This document shows, piece by piece, positions 43,350-56,699 of a stretch of 64,000 bases of DNA. Under the pieces are notes generated by a model. It searched no databases and had not been told where the DNA came from. It was given only the letters and a program-made list of their open reading frames with translations. Location: positions 608,043,659-608,107,658 of the forward strand of contig CM061142.1 of assembly GCA_030789695.1 (NCBI GenBank), written 5' to 3'. Numbering within the stretch: position 1 is the first letter of the stretch; every line of letters starts with the position of its first letter. The position numbers were made by a program, and so were the translations under genes. The DNA is from Scilla litardierei (Eukaryota; Streptophyta; Magnoliopsida; Asparagales; Asparagaceae).

Positions 43350-46179
43350 TGTCACGCCCCGCTTCCCAAAAATATGGAGGCGAAGCGTGAGAAGGTCCGC
43401 TCAGACTTGAAGCTACAAAGCTGCAAGTCCGATAAGCGTCAATCAAATTTAAAACTGCAGGTCCTTGCAACGCGAAACGAAACAAAGATAATAATAACGA
43501 AAGAGACAAAAGAGACATCTCAGAATATCCATAGCAATAAATCTCAACATCACAGAAAAGCCACCAGGCTAAAAGAAAAGAGTCTAAAAGAGGCCGAGCA
43601 TGGCCAACAAAAGTACAAAGTACAAAACAACGGTGCTACGCACCAACAACTAACAAAAGCCTAAAACAAAAGAAAACTCAGCAAAATCACCAAGGAAGGT
43701 CTCCGGTGTCCACAAAACTCCCCCTGGACAAACACGGACTCAGGATCAGCGTCAGCAAAACACCACGTACTCAGCAGCGGTCTCTGGCTCAGGGTCTAAC
43801 ATGTGACACCCAAAAGAGCCAAGGGCACATGTCAGCAAGTCTACAAGAGACTTGTGCAAGGAAACTGAAAGTACAAGTAAGAGCAACCTAGCAGTTCTAG
43901 CATGATGCAATGACATGGCAGTTAAAGTATGAGTGCAGCAGGTAAGGTAAAGTAAAGTAAAGTACGAGCATGGCATGGCATTCACAAGACAAGTACAATA
44001 CAAGAAAAGTAAGCACCTCGTGCACAAAGATTCCGTCTTTTGGCTAGAGGGCTGATCAGGCCACTCCTAAGCTCAAGTGAACGTTTATCCCTACCCCTCC
44101 ACGTGTGTCGAGCCAGGGCCTTACCCCCGAACTTGGAATGCTCGCTTCTGGACCACGAGCCAGGAAGTGTGTAAACAAGTATGGCGTAGGGGTGCACCTA
44201 GCCGGACAAGTAGTACGAGGACAAGTATTGTAGCGTGTGCTACGATGCAACAATCAATGCATGGATGACATGGCATGACAAGTAGTAAAGCGTACAAGTA
44301 AGAAAAGTAAACGTGACAGTTTAGCATGCATGAATGACAAGTTTAAGGGTTGGATCTAGCTTCGTTGTCAAGCTAGATCATTTAGGTGACGGATCTAGTT
44401 TCGTTGTCAAACTAGATCAAGTAGGCGTCTAGCCAGCTATCATTTCACTGACTAGTCTCTTTTACGCTAAAAGCAAGGAAGTGGCCTAAAAACATGGCCC
44501 TACACAAGAGTTGGCAAGTTTCACTTGCCTGCAAGCACGACGTCTGAGCACACCGTCCAATGAGTCCAAAATCACAATTATCCTACGTGCACAAGTCCAC
44601 CGGCCTAAAGTCCATATTATTAATCTTCATTAGTGAATTTAAAACATTTAAAATACTTTAAAAATACCGATTTTAGTCTTGATTAGCATGCATTGGGTTG
44701 GGGGTCCTAAGGGTGCAAAACGTTACCTCAACACGACGCGAAAGCTACACCGGCGTCGGGTAGCGACGCCGGGGGTTGGAATAATAGAACGCGCTCCAAG
44801 TCCTGATTCCAATATAGTTTCCTCGCTGGAAAGTTCAGAGCATCAACCCGGGCGACGATTCCAGATTCCAAAGCTCGCACGTGCGACGACGGGCTACGAC
44901 GTGCGACGACGTCGTACGCGGCAAGTCGTCGAAGAGAACACACCTAGGTGGAGCCCACAGCAGTCCTAGGGGCCTTTGGGGAACCCACAATAACTCTGGA
45001 GAACTTGGGGGGCCCACGGTGGCAAGCGGTGCGACGGGTGCGGGGTTGCGACAAGTGACTCTCGGTCGTACCCCTCCAATGCGGGAGAATCCATCGGTCG
45101 GGCGCTAGGAACGGCGCTGCACAGCGCTGCGGTCGGTGCGGGCCTTGGTGCTCTCGGTCGGTGCGGAGCAACCCTTCGCTCGGGCGCTGCGGATGCGAGG
45201 GAGCGGCGCTGCAACGTTGCAACGGTTGCAACGTTGCGGAGATGCAGCGTGAGCGGGGGAGCGCTTCGGTCAGGCACGGAGGAAGGCAGGGTGCGGAGCG
45301 GCTTGGGTGCGGAGCGGGGATGCGGGGCTGTGCGGGCTTGGGCTCTCGGTCTGACCGAGAGCTCCTCTCGGTCGGACACGGGACAAAGCGGAGCGGCGGC
45401 TGTGCAAGCGGGCGAAGCGGATGAGCGGGCGGGGGCTTCGGTCAGATCGGGGAATTTGGGCCCGTTTCTTTGGTCGTGCGGCAGCAGCTTGTCGCAACGT
45501 TGCGACGAAACGTCGCAACGTCAAATTTGGGTTTTGGAAGAGGCTAGGGTTAATTTCTTGCGAAAATAGGTCTTCCTAGAGGTTGTTTATATAGTGTAGA
45601 TGGGTTGACTAGGTCTAGGGCTAATCCTAATGAGATTAGGAGTTTAAAATAATTTAAAATTTGAATTAAAACTACTCCAACTCACCCAAGGGTTTGACTT
45701 GGTCCAAATGAGCTGTAAATTGGCTCAAAAATTCTTTAAAACGTTTAAAACTTAAATAAATTTTATTTGACCGAAAATAATTTATAAATTAATTATTAAA
45801 AATAATATAAAACTTGTTAAAAATATAAAAGTGGTCAAATAAACTCCAAAAATTATAAAATAAATATCGTGGTGATCGTGAGGACGAATGTGAGCTAACT
45901 AAGAAGACGGATCTCAAATTCGACGTCGGACTACGAAACTAAAAATAGAAACGTCTCCCGTCAAGAGTGAGAATCGTCACGTCTCATCGAGTAAGTGTAA
46001 ATTGTGGAAAACGACTCGAGAAGTGTCGTTCCAAGATAGTGCCACTATTTAATACTCTCAGAGACGTTCACAACGGCATATCACACGAAAGTGTTCACAA
46101 ACAACCAAAGTCTAAAACAAACACGTGCACGGACAAAAGCACGTGCACGAACAACGTACCACGAAAAGTGGTCGTTACA
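43350..46179 (-). repeat. LARD-like element 3' LTR
   Basis: 2830 bp; minus-strand TATA box at 45586-45593 (TATATAAA). The GC-rich part (44880-45520) carries GCAACGTTGC palindromes (45205-45240, 45490-45522), a CTCTCGGTCTGACCGAGAG dyad (45344-45362) and many TCGGTCGG words. Frames there of up to 137 codons, in all frames, are compositional. Confidence 0.93.
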
Positions 46180-49100
46180 TCCTCCCCACCTTAGAATAAA
46201 GTCCGTCCTCGGACTTTCTAATATAGCTAGTCGCTCTAGTAACTACCCCAATCAAGTCATATAATAATTCAACCAGGTATAGTCATTACAAGTGCTTATA
46301 TACGCACTAGGTAGTCAAACATTTGCACTACCACCACGTATACATATACATTCACATACGTATACACTTATACCTATTATAGTCAGTCAAATTCATACAT
46401 GTATTTCAATCAGGTATATAAACATACATCCCTTATATAACTGCTACTCACAAAACAATAGTTCAGATACTTATATATGTATGATCTCATACTAGCAAAT
46501 ACAATCATTGCTCTACCTATATGTAGCTACCTATGCACAAACATCAAGGGTATACTACCCTCTAATATTCATCCAATACAAAACATCTCAACACATATAG
46601 TCACACCATACCACTATTAAATCAAATTCACCATATATAATATACACTCACCACTTCTATAAATTCATAATATATATAGTCATTCAAATGCATTCCAATA
46701 TTTCACCATACATTCACATTACGTACGGTCCTATAACTGTATTTACGACACGCCACATATATCATAGTCATCAATGCCTATAACTAAGCACATACTTACC
46801 CGTGCATGGTGCACACCCATACACGCTAATATTTCATTTACGCATACCAATCATACCATTACATTACTAGTACATCTGCACACCTAGTTTTAGCTAGTAC
46901 ACGTACGTTCACACGAACAAGTCCTTAGTAATTAGCTATACCACAAGACCAACACTTATAAATATATACCGGCGTAGCGACCCACAATCATGTGCGTAGC
47001 ACAACCAGGCACAAACACTCCTATCACTATACATACATCAAACATTGATATATTCAAACTACAACTTACATTCAATATACCTAGAGTATACCCACTCAAG
47101 CTTGAGTGAGACTCAATACATATATCAGAATATTCTATATACGTAGCACGACATTCATACCTATACCAATACCACTCCCGTATATGTACATCTACCAATA
47201 CAACCATATACATTCCATAAATCAATCACACTTAATATTTAGTCAGGCAATACTCACGTAGTTCAATCATTCTATATACCATAATAATAATTCAGACATT
47301 AGCACACGTATATTTATAATACACTCCTTCATTCATGCATACGTATTCATCGTATATTCACACACATGTAACATATATATTCACACCATAGCCTACTACC
47401 TATAATTAGTATACTAACACATCTATACGTACATAATTAAGATGTGCAATAGTCGTGTATACCTCTCAGTATGCACGCATGCAACATCCCGCAAAAGCAA
47501 GCAATACCAATCAAAGTTATAATCCTACTACCATATGTATAACACATATATACTCAGGCAACAAAACATAACTACTTACATCTAAGCATAATACATACCT
47601 ACATACGAGCACATACACATAAGTACTAATATATAGGTCACTCAATAGGCCTACTTACTTATCTATACATACACATTTTATTATCACCCCTAGCTTACAC
47701 ATAGCTTTACCAATCATTTATTTCAACCATTATAAGTATCTCTTACTACATACACAACTTAGATATTTCAACGCTGACTCTAATACACACCGGCATCCCT
47801 AGTATAGTATAGCTATCCACACAAAAATCTATAACTCCTAACACACGACAATTTCATAATATCACGAATAACTCCGAGTATATATATATATACTACACAA
47901 TAGGCAAGCATCAATATTCTATGGGAATTCTCATTCAAGCCCACGTACACAACTCAGGTACGTGCACTACGACACCTCACAAAGGTCCAAGTGTCTACTA
48001 ACAACTAAGGGTTGACACAGACATCGACGAGCACTAAAGTCTAAGCAACAAAGGGAGGTCGAGAGCGTGACGAGGGAAGGATCGCTAAGCACGAGTTCAG
48101 ATAGGACGAATACAAGGAGACAGCTTGGTTAGACGAAACATTAACTCAATGGTGATGTTTAGGTTGAGGGAAAAAGAGATGTAGTGATGCTTAAATAGGA
48201 TACAGGAAAGGAAATAGGGTAAATAGCATAAGCTAAAATACGTGGATTTTGAAAACTGTTGTTTTTCAAAATTAAAATCCTCGTCTGAAAAGAAGTATTG
48301 GAGGTCGATAAAACGAGTTGTTCAAAATAAGTTTGAGTCGAAAATTCATAATAAGGGAAAATGTTTTTAATGGCTTATCGCAAATCATTAAGAAAGGAAA
48401 GTAAATCATTCGCACGGACATTAAAGACGAATTTTTTTTTGAAAATATTATACGGCAGTAATTTAATATAATGTTGTCAAAAGTTTTTGAAAGTCAAAGA
48501 ATGAAATCAAGTAACAGAAGGATTTAAACTCATGTTAAATGCTTTCAAAACTTTTCGGCTATGGAAAATCAATATTGAAACTTCTTTTAGAGAAATCAGG
48601 ATTTGTCAAAAATAAAACTGGTTACACTAAGCTCTTAGCGTACAAGCACAACGGGCCTGATACGGGTATAAAAATAATTGAAATTCAATTTGGTTTAGAA
48701 ATTTTCTAAAAGCGTGTATGGTGAGCGGAAGGAAAATTATAGAACTTAGCATAAGAATTATCAAGATCGAATAGTAAATCTTTAAAATCAAATCAGGGAG
48801 GGTCTAAAGCAGGAAGAGGTTATGAAAATAGTAATTTTGCAAAAATCTGAAATAGTGAGAACGACGAGCAAAAACCAACTTGCTGAAATCTGAAATTCCA
48901 TGTGTCTTGAAGGTATATTAAAGTAAACACGACGCATCATTCGAATAACACAAATAAGAAAGGAAAATTATAAATCGAATTGGGCAAGGCAAAAGTATGG
49001 TTCAAGGTAAGATTAATATATGAAAGAACGACACATTTACATATGTATGAAAAATATAGGCTGGGAAAATACCATAAGTTAGTATTCAAAAATTCCGACA

Positions 49101-49731
49101 AACGTTTTAAAAATTTAAATCAATGAAGGAGAATGAAATATAGGTATATTAAAAATTTGAACAAAATTAAACTTAGTGGAAGGGAAAATTGAAAAATACT
49201 TTCAGAAGGTTCAAGATTTGCAATGGAGATGTTTGAAAATGGACGACGGTCGTCATGAGGCGATCTCGTGAATCGAGGCAAGGAAATTTGGTCAGGTGAT
49301 CAGAACATACATACACCTAGGATATGAATCAGGAGGCCCTACGGGGAAACTCAAACGGTCGACCAACTAAAGATTAAGAACTAAGCGCTAAGACTTCTAA
49401 AGATTAGACGGTAAGGAAATGCGTTCGGCTTGGCCCGAAATCAATGAACCTAAGCGAACGACTAAAAGAAATTCTAGAAGCCTAATATGGTCAGGGTTAG
49501 GCATTAACCACTAAGGTAACTCCTACGACGATCAATTGCTGACAGGGAGTCTAACTAACAATCAGAGGCCTCTAACTAGCAAGCACAGACGTCTAACTAA
49601 GCCTTCTTACCACCTAGTGTCGTAAGAAAACGACTGGATGTTGCAATTTACTTAATGGACATTCCGTTATTATCGTTGTTTCGTTAATTCGCAATTGCAA
49701 GACGGGACCTGCATGGGCCACCAACAAAACC
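46180..49731. other. Non-coding interior of the LARD-like element
   Basis: 46200-47900 is AT-rich with CATA/TATA words; 47900-49700 is A-rich on the plus strand. No recognisable gag, pol or host gene. The sequence just inside the right LTR (minus GGTTTTGTTGGTGGCCC) does not match the usual initiator-Met primer site. Confidence 0.75.
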
Positions 49732-52561
49732 TGTCACGCCCCGCTTCCCAAAAATATAGAGGCGAAGCGTGAGAAGGTCCGCTCAGACTTGAAGCTACAA
49801 AGCTGCAAGTCCGATAAGCGTCAATCAAATTTAAAACTGCAGGTCCTTGCAACGCGAAACGAAACAAAGATAATAATAACGAAAGAGACAAAAGAGACAT
49901 CTCAGAATATCCATAGCAATAAATCTCAACATCACAGAAAAGCCACCAGGCTAAAAGAAAAGAGTCTAAAAGAGGCCGAGCATGGCCAACAAAAGTACAA
50001 AGTACAAAACAACGGTGCTACGCACCAACAACTAACAAAAGCCTAAAACAAAAGAAAACTCAGCAAAATCACCAAGGAAGGTCTCCGGTGTCCACAAAAC
50101 TCCCCCTGGACAAACACGGACTCAGGCTCAGCGTCAGCAAAACACCACGTACTCAGCAACGGTCTCTGGCTCAGGGTCTAACATGTGACACCCAAAAGAG
50201 CAAGGGGCACATGTCAGCAAGTCTACAAGAGACTTGTGCAAGGAAACTGAAAGTACAAGTAAGAGCAACCTAGCAGTTCTAGCATGATGCAATGACATGG
50301 CAGTTAAAGTATGAGTGCAGCAGGTAAGGTAAAGTAAAGTAAAGTACGAGCATGGCATGGCATTCACAAGACAAGTACAAGACAAGAAAAGTAAGCACCT
50401 CGTGCACAGATATTCCGTCTTTTGGCTAGAGGGCTGATCAGGCCACTCCTAAGCTCAAGTGAACGTTTATCCCTACCCCTCCACGTGTGTCGAGCCAGGG
50501 CCTTACCCCCGAACTTGGAATGCTCGCTTCTGGACCACGAGCCAGGAAGTGTGTAAACAAGTATGGCGTAGGGGTGCACCTAGCCGGACAAGTAGTACGA
50601 GGACAAGTATTGTAGCGTGTGCTACGATGCAACAATCAATGCATGGATGACATGGCATGACAAGTAGTAAAGCGTACAAGTAAGAAAAGTAAACGTGACA
50701 GTTTAGCATGCATGAATGACAAGTTTAAGGGTTGGATCTAGCTTCGTTGTCAAGCTAGATCATTTAGGTGACGGATCTAGTTTCGTTGTCAAACTAGATC
50801 AAGTAGGCGTCTAGCCAGCTATCATTTCACTGACTAGTCTCTTTTACGCTAAAAGCAAGGAAGTGGCCTAAAAACATGGCCCTACACAAGAGTTGGCAAG
50901 TTTCACTTGCCTGCAAGCACGACGTCTGAGCACACCGTCCAATGAGTCCAAAATCACAATTATCCTACGTGCACAAGTCCACCGGCCTAAAGTCCATATT
51001 ATTAATCTTCATTAGTGAATTTAAAACATTTAAAATACTTTAAAAATACCGATTTTAGTCTTGATTAGCATGCATTGGGTTGGGGGTCCTAAGGGTGCAA
51101 AACGTTACCTCAACACGACGCGAAAGCTACACCGGCGTCGGGTAGCGACGCCGGGGGTTGGAATAATAGAACGCGCTCCAAGTCCTGATTCCAATATAGT
51201 TTCCTCGCTGGAAAGTTCAGAGCATCAACCCGGGCGACGATTCCAGATTCCAAAGCTCGCACGTGCGACGACGGGCTACGACGTGCGACGACGTCGTACG
51301 CGGCAAGTCGTCGAAGAGAACACACCTAGGTGGGGCCCACAGCAGTCCTAGGGGCCTTTGGGGAACCCACAATAACTCTGGAGAACTTGGGGGGCCCACG
51401 GTGGCAAGCGGTGCGACGGGTGCGGGGTTGCGACAAGTGACTCTCGGTTGTACCCCTCCAATGCGGGAGAATCCATCGGTCGGGCGCTAGGAACGGCGCT
51501 GCACAGCGCTGCGGTCGGTGCGGGCCTTGGTGCTCTCGGTCGGTGCGGAGCAACCCTTCGGTCGGGCGCTGCGGATGCGAGGGAGCGGCGCTGCAACGTT
51601 GCAACGGTTGCAACGTTGCGGAGATGCAGCGTGAGCGGGGGAGCGCTTCGGTCAGGCACGGAGGAAGGCGGGGTGCGGAGCGGCTTGGGTGCGGAGCGGG
51701 GATGCGGGGCTGTGCGGGCTTGGGCTCTCGGTCTGACCGAGAGCTCCTCTCGGTCGGACACGGGACAAAGCGGAGCGGCGGCTGTGCAAGCGGGCGAAGC
51801 GGATGAGCGGGCGGGGGCTTTGGTCAGAGCGGGGAATTTGGGCCCGTTTCTTTGGTCGTGCGGCAGCAGCTTGTCGCAACGTTGCGACGAAACGTCGCAA
51901 CGTCAAATTTGGGTTTTGGAAGAGGCTAGGGTTAATTTCTTGCGAAAATAGGTCTTCCTAGAGGTTGTTTATATAGTGTAGATGGTTTGACTAGGTCTAG
52001 GGCTAATCCTAATGAGATTAGGAGTTTAAAATAATTTAAAATTTGAATTAAAACTACTCCAACTCACCCAAGGGTTTGACTTGGTCCAAATGAGCTGTAA
52101 ATTGGCTCAAAAATTCTTTAAAACGTTTAAAACTTAAATAAATTTTATTTGACCGAAAATAATTTATAAATTAATTATTAAAAATAATATAAAACTTGTT
52201 AAAAATATAAAAGTGGTCAAATAAACTCCAAAAATTATAAAATAAATATCGTGGTGATCGTGAGGACGAATGTGAGCTAACTAAGAAGACGGATCTCAAA
52301 TTCGACGTCGGACTACGAAACTAAAAATAGAAACGTCTCCCGTCAAGAGTGAGAATCGTCACGTCTCATCGAGTAAGTCTAAATTGTGGAAAACGACTCG
52401 AGAAGTGTCGTTCCAAGATAGTGCCACTATTTAATACTCTCAGAGACGTTCACAACGGCATATCACACGAAAGTGTTCACAAACAACCAAAGTCTAAAAC
52501 AAACACGTGCACGGACAAAAGCACGTGCACGAACAACGTACCACAAAAAGTGGTCGTTACA
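49732..52561 (-). repeat. LARD-like element 5' LTR
   Basis: 2830 bp, offset 6382 from its partner; TATA box (minus) at 51968-51975. Confidence 0.93.
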
Positions 52562-54904
52562 GAAAATTTTTCCTAAACTAGGCACACAGTCTAAGAAGCC
52601 AGAAGCTTCTGAGACCATTAGTTGGGACCAGAAGTCTTTGTCCCTATATGATCCGCGTACTAACCTGTGTGAAGATGAGATCCTGAAGATCCTTCACATC
52701 CAGAATACAGTACATCTTTTGTCGGATAAATTCACGGACAACAAGAAGATTGTCCATTCACACGTCCATGCTGCCAATACGCCAGCTAGGATTGACATCC
52801 CCATAGATGGATGCAATCCACCGGCAGCAGAATTGGCTGTACCTCAAATGAAAAGAGGACGCCCACCAGGTTCAAAAGATAAAGTTCCTCGAAAGAGGAA
52901 GACTCCTGGAGATACTAAGATTATCCCTCCACAGGATGCTGAGCTCAGACCAGCTACTTCTCCCCTCCCGATTTCCCCAGCAGAGGAAACAATAGGAGAA
53001 ACATCATTAAGTTTTGTACGTACTGGAGAAGTACTGGACAGAAATAGCATAGTCGACGACGACGATTTTGCGTTCGATATTGCCGTTCACGTCACTGAAT
53101 ATGACGATGACGTCGAACCACGATCTCTGGCGGAATGTAAACACCGAGATGATTGGCCAAAGTGGGACGAGGCAATAAGAGTAGAGCTGGACTCACTCTT
53201 GAAACGCAAAGTCTTTGGACCAGTAGTTCAAACACCAGTAGGTGTAAAACCTGTGGGTTATAAGTGGGTTTTCATATGAAAAAGAGATGAAAATAATGTG
53301 ATCGTTCGCTATAAGGCACGCCTTGTAGCCCAGGGATTTTCCCAAAGACCGGGGATTGATTACAAAGATACGTATTCCCCGGTCATGGATTCGATCACCT
53401 TCCGATTTTTAATCAGCCTAACTTCTCTGGAAAGCCTAGAAATGCAGCTCATGGAAGTTGTGACTGCATATCTATATGGCGATATAGATAAAAATATCTA
53501 TATGAGACTTCCTGATGGGTTTAATCTACCCCCAGAGATGAAAGAGATACCTCGGGACGTATTCTCTGTAAGGCTACATAGATCATTATATGGTCTAAAA
53601 CAATCGGGCAAGATGTGGTATAACAGACTAAGTGATTTTCTTGCACAGCAAGGATTCACGAATAACGAAGTCTGCCCGTGTATCTTTATCAAAAGAACGG
53701 GAACAGGATTTGTCATCATAGCTGTATATGTAGATGACTTAAATCTCATAGGATCTCCTGCAGAGATCAAAGAGATATCTGAAAGCCTTAAACATACTTT
53801 TGAAATGAAAGACCTAGGCAAAACAAAGTATTGTCTTGGCTTACAGATAGAACACCTAAGAGGTGGAATCCTATTACACCAATCTAATTATACAAAGAAA
53901 CTTCTACGCAAGTTTCATATGGATAAATGTCTTCCTTTAGGTACTCCTATGGTCGTAAGATCACTAGATGTATATAAGGACCCCTTCCGGCCACTGGAAG
54001 AGGGGGAGGAGATACTGGGTCCTGAAGTACCCTACCTCAGTGCCATTGGAGCACTTCTATATCTGGCTAACTGTACGCGTCCCGATATAGCGTTTACAGT
54101 TAATCTACTGGCCAGACACAGTGCTGTGCCCACAAAGCGCAACTGGAACGGAGTAAAGCATCTTCTGCGATACCTTCAGGGTTCCATTGATCTTGGACTT
54201 TACTACCAGAGAGGTGCCTCCCCCAAATTGTTTGGTTATGCTGATGCAGGTTATCTCTCTGATCCGCACACGGCAAAATCTCAAACAGGTTTTGTATTTA
54301 CCTGCGGAGGTACTGCTATCTCTTGGAGATCGGTAAAACAAACCACTACTGCTACATCTTCCAACCATGCAGAGCTCATCGCGATCCATGAGGCGAGCAG
54401 AGAATGTTTTTGGCTACGCTCCGTCGTCCAACACATCCTCCAATCCACTGGCCTGAAGACCAGTGATCTGGAGCCTACTGCCCTATTCGAAGACAACGCC
54501 GCATGCATTGCTCAGTTTCAGAAGGGCTACATCAAAGGCGACATGACAAAACACATTTCTCCCAAGTTTTTCTGGACGCACGAGCAGAAGAACGACAAGT
54601 AGATTGAAGTTCGACAGATCCAGTCATGCAACAACTTAGCTGATCTTTTTACTAAGGCATTGCCTAAATGTACTTTTGTAAAGCTTGTAAAGAAAATTGG
54701 TATGCGACAGTTGAAAGACCTGCAAGCCTGAAGCTTGTACGGATCAGGGGGAGTAACATGTGGGTTGCACTCTTTTTCCTTAAGCTGTTGGGTTTTCCCA
54801 CTGGGTTTTCCACAGCTAAGGTTTTAACGAGGCAAACACACTTACTCTGGATCCAGAAGTATCCACCCCTTGCCTCAGTAGCTGAGACCGAAGTGATGAA
54901 TGTG

Positions 54905-54914
54905 TAAGGGGGAG
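54905..54914 (+). other. Polypurine tract of the copia element
   Basis: TAAGGGGGAG directly before the 3' LTR. Confidence 0.75.
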
Positions 54915-55132
54915 TGTTATGAATGAGGGAGGCCTTTGGCCTCCCCTCCTTCATTACCCATTCATTAGGCCCCCATTACTTAGAGTAATGGGGACCCTTG
55001 GTCTCCTAGAGGCTTTTGGCCTCCCCACTATGAGATATATAAATAGAGCACCATGGCTTTAGCTATTGTGATTTATTCTAAGCAAATGAAATTCTCTCTC
55101 TCTCTCTCTCTTGAGTTCATTATCATATAACA
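54915..55132 (+). repeat. Copia 3' LTR
   Basis: 218 bp; differs from the 5' LTR mainly by a CT run about 26 bp shorter. Confidence 0.95.
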
Positions 55133-56590
55133 AACGATATTTATATATGTAGTAACCCAATATAGGATACACATAGTAACTTACGTGTAAGACTCGTGCA
55201 CCCACATCCTTCGTCCTCGCTGTTCTGCAGGTGGGCGTGGCAGGTGTCGACGGTCTAGGCGATGGCGAGCGGCGATACGGCGGTGACTCGTGGCGGCGGT
55301 GGGGAAGCTTACGATGGCACTGCGAGGTAGCGGCAGCGACGCGACGTCGGAGAGCGGACGGCGTGCGGTTGTCGGGGTCAGGGCGTTCGCTGGTAGCGGG
55401 GTCGGAGAACTGGTGGCCGGTGGGCGAGGCGATGTCTGGGTTCAGTGGAAGCCGCTCGGAGGTGAGGCGATGCTGCCGTGCGGTGGTGCTCGGAAGGTGG
55501 GGGTCTGCTGGAGGTCGAGTTGGCGAGGGCTCGGCGGCAAGCTGAGGGTCGAGAGGGGACGGTGAGGCGCTGGGCGAGGGGGCGATGTCGGAGGCGAAGG
55601 GGCCTGGGCGTTGGCTTGTCTTTGCCGGAGGGAGACGCGGGAAAAGATAGAGGGGCGGATGACGGTTTCGACGGTAAGGGAGTGATCGAAGATGGGGAAA
55701 GTCGCGGATGGTTGGGGTGATGGCGAGGAGCTGACGTGCGGCCGGTAAGCTTGTGTTGCGCGGAGAAGAGGAATAGGATAGGGTGGTTGCCGTGGGAGGT
55801 AGAGAGAGGGAAATGTAGCTAGAGAGAGAAGGGGGGCGGCTGCAGTTTGTGTAGCGAGAGATAATAAAAACCCTAAGGTTTAAATAAAGAAGGAAGAGGG
55901 CAGTAGCACGTGAGGGTGAAGGGGCTAGGTACTAGGGTCTTTTTATTTTGCTACATGTGTGTTAGCCCTTAGGCTTCTCTAGGGTTTAAAATAGATAAGG
56001 ACAGTAGGGTTGCTGAGTTGTAGAGAAAGGTGAAAAGGACCTATAAGTTTCTTACATGAAGAAATAGGGTTGAGATGGGGACATCACGTGAATGGGTTTA
56101 GGTCCAAAGGTTTATTTCAAAAGTTTTGTTGATCCATAGCCTTTCCCTTATCTTGGTGTTGTGTACGTGTTTTGCTAGTGTAGCTGGGTGCGGCTGACTC
56201 CAAAAATGGAATGGCTATAGTTTAGGAAATATTGTTTTTAATTATAGTTATTAGGGGAAAATATAAAAGAGGAAGTGTTTTAAATATTTGATTTAAATAT
56301 TATTCATATAGGGAAAATTAATAGCAAGTAAAAAGAAAGTTTGAAATTTAAATTTTAATTAGGGAGAGATTAATGGATTTGATGAGGGGAAAGTTTCTAA
56401 AATAGTTGTAATTTAATTAGGGTATAACATAGAAACAATTTGAATTTGAATTTGAAATTATTGAAATTCTTAAAACATTTGAATCTTTTAAAAGTTAAAA
56501 GATTTGAACTTGGAATTTGAATATGAAAAAGTATTGAAAAGGAATTGCTGAAAGTTGATAATAAAATCATGTAAAAAATAATAAAAGCTA
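55133..56590 (-). mobile_element. Long X-like LTR (Y), second part
   Basis: Continues the sequence interrupted at 31344. GC-rich 55225-55720, then AT-rich 56200-56590, the mirror order of LTR X. The right edge is not sharp; the expected CGTTACA end is missing, so it is probably truncated near 56590. Frames in the GC-rich part are not convincing genes. Confidence 0.45.
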
Positions 56591-56699
56591 CTACGTATAA
56601 GGCTAGCAGCTGATACAGGTACGGGTCAGATACGTCCAACTACGGATACGGGAAAATATACACGAGAGAAGACGGATATGAACGTAACGATAAAACAGG

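Larger units (their letters stand above)
43350..52561 (-). mobile_element. Non-coding LTR element with 2.83-kb LTRs (LARD-like) nested in pol
   Basis: LTRs 43350-46179 and 49732-52561, both 2830 bp (TGTCACGCC...CGTTACA on the plus strand), with target duplication GAAAA (43345-43349 and 52562-52566). The minus orientation is inferred from a polypurine tract (GGTGGGGAGGA) at 46180-46190. The LTRs differ at only about 17 positions by eye. The 3.55-kb interior has no gag or pol, so it depends on enzymes from elsewhere. The ends match LTRs X and Y, pointing to a Tekay/Del-like autonomous partner. Confidence 0.93.
42044..54731 (+). pseudogene. Copia pol, split by a non-coding element, three stop codons
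   Basis: Segments 42044-43349 and 52567-54731, all in one frame once the inserted element and one duplicate are set aside. Domains in order: protease (CLVDSASTHTIL), pre-integrase (LWHNRLGHPG ... CLPCFKGKL), integrase core (DDICGPI, RLDNAGEFTSQVFEDY, NGLAESLIKRLQ), linker, RT (YKARLVAQGFSQRPGIDYKD, active site YVDDLNLIG), RNase H (GYADAGYLSDPHTAKSQTG, SSNHAELIAIHEAS), and the end NLADLFTKALPK. Stops: TAG 43232-43234, TGA 53277-53279, TAG 54600-54602. No frameshifts. The first two look like C-to-T changes at Gln and Arg codons. Confidence 0.92.
31345..55132 (+). mobile_element. Ty1/copia retrotransposon with two nested insertions
   Basis: LTRs 31345-31588 and 54915-55132 (TGTTATGAATG...ATATAACA) are flanked by the duplication AACGA (31340-31344 and 55133-55137). 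Without the two insertions and their duplicates it is about 6.8 kb. The LTRs differ by about two bases plus the length of a CT run, so it is young. Order: leader, gag, AU-rich spacer, pol (protease, integrase, RT, RNase H), polypurine tract. The lineage within copia is not assigned. Confidence 0.95.

Noticed and set aside
44944..45569. Several Arg- and Ala-rich frames in the LARD-like LTR (repeated at 51326-51951)
   Set aside because: GC-rich LTR sequence open in most frames, with no known motif.
55231..55720. Gly- and Arg-rich frames after the copia element
   Set aside because: GC-rich part of LTR Y; three overlapping frames and no conserved domain.
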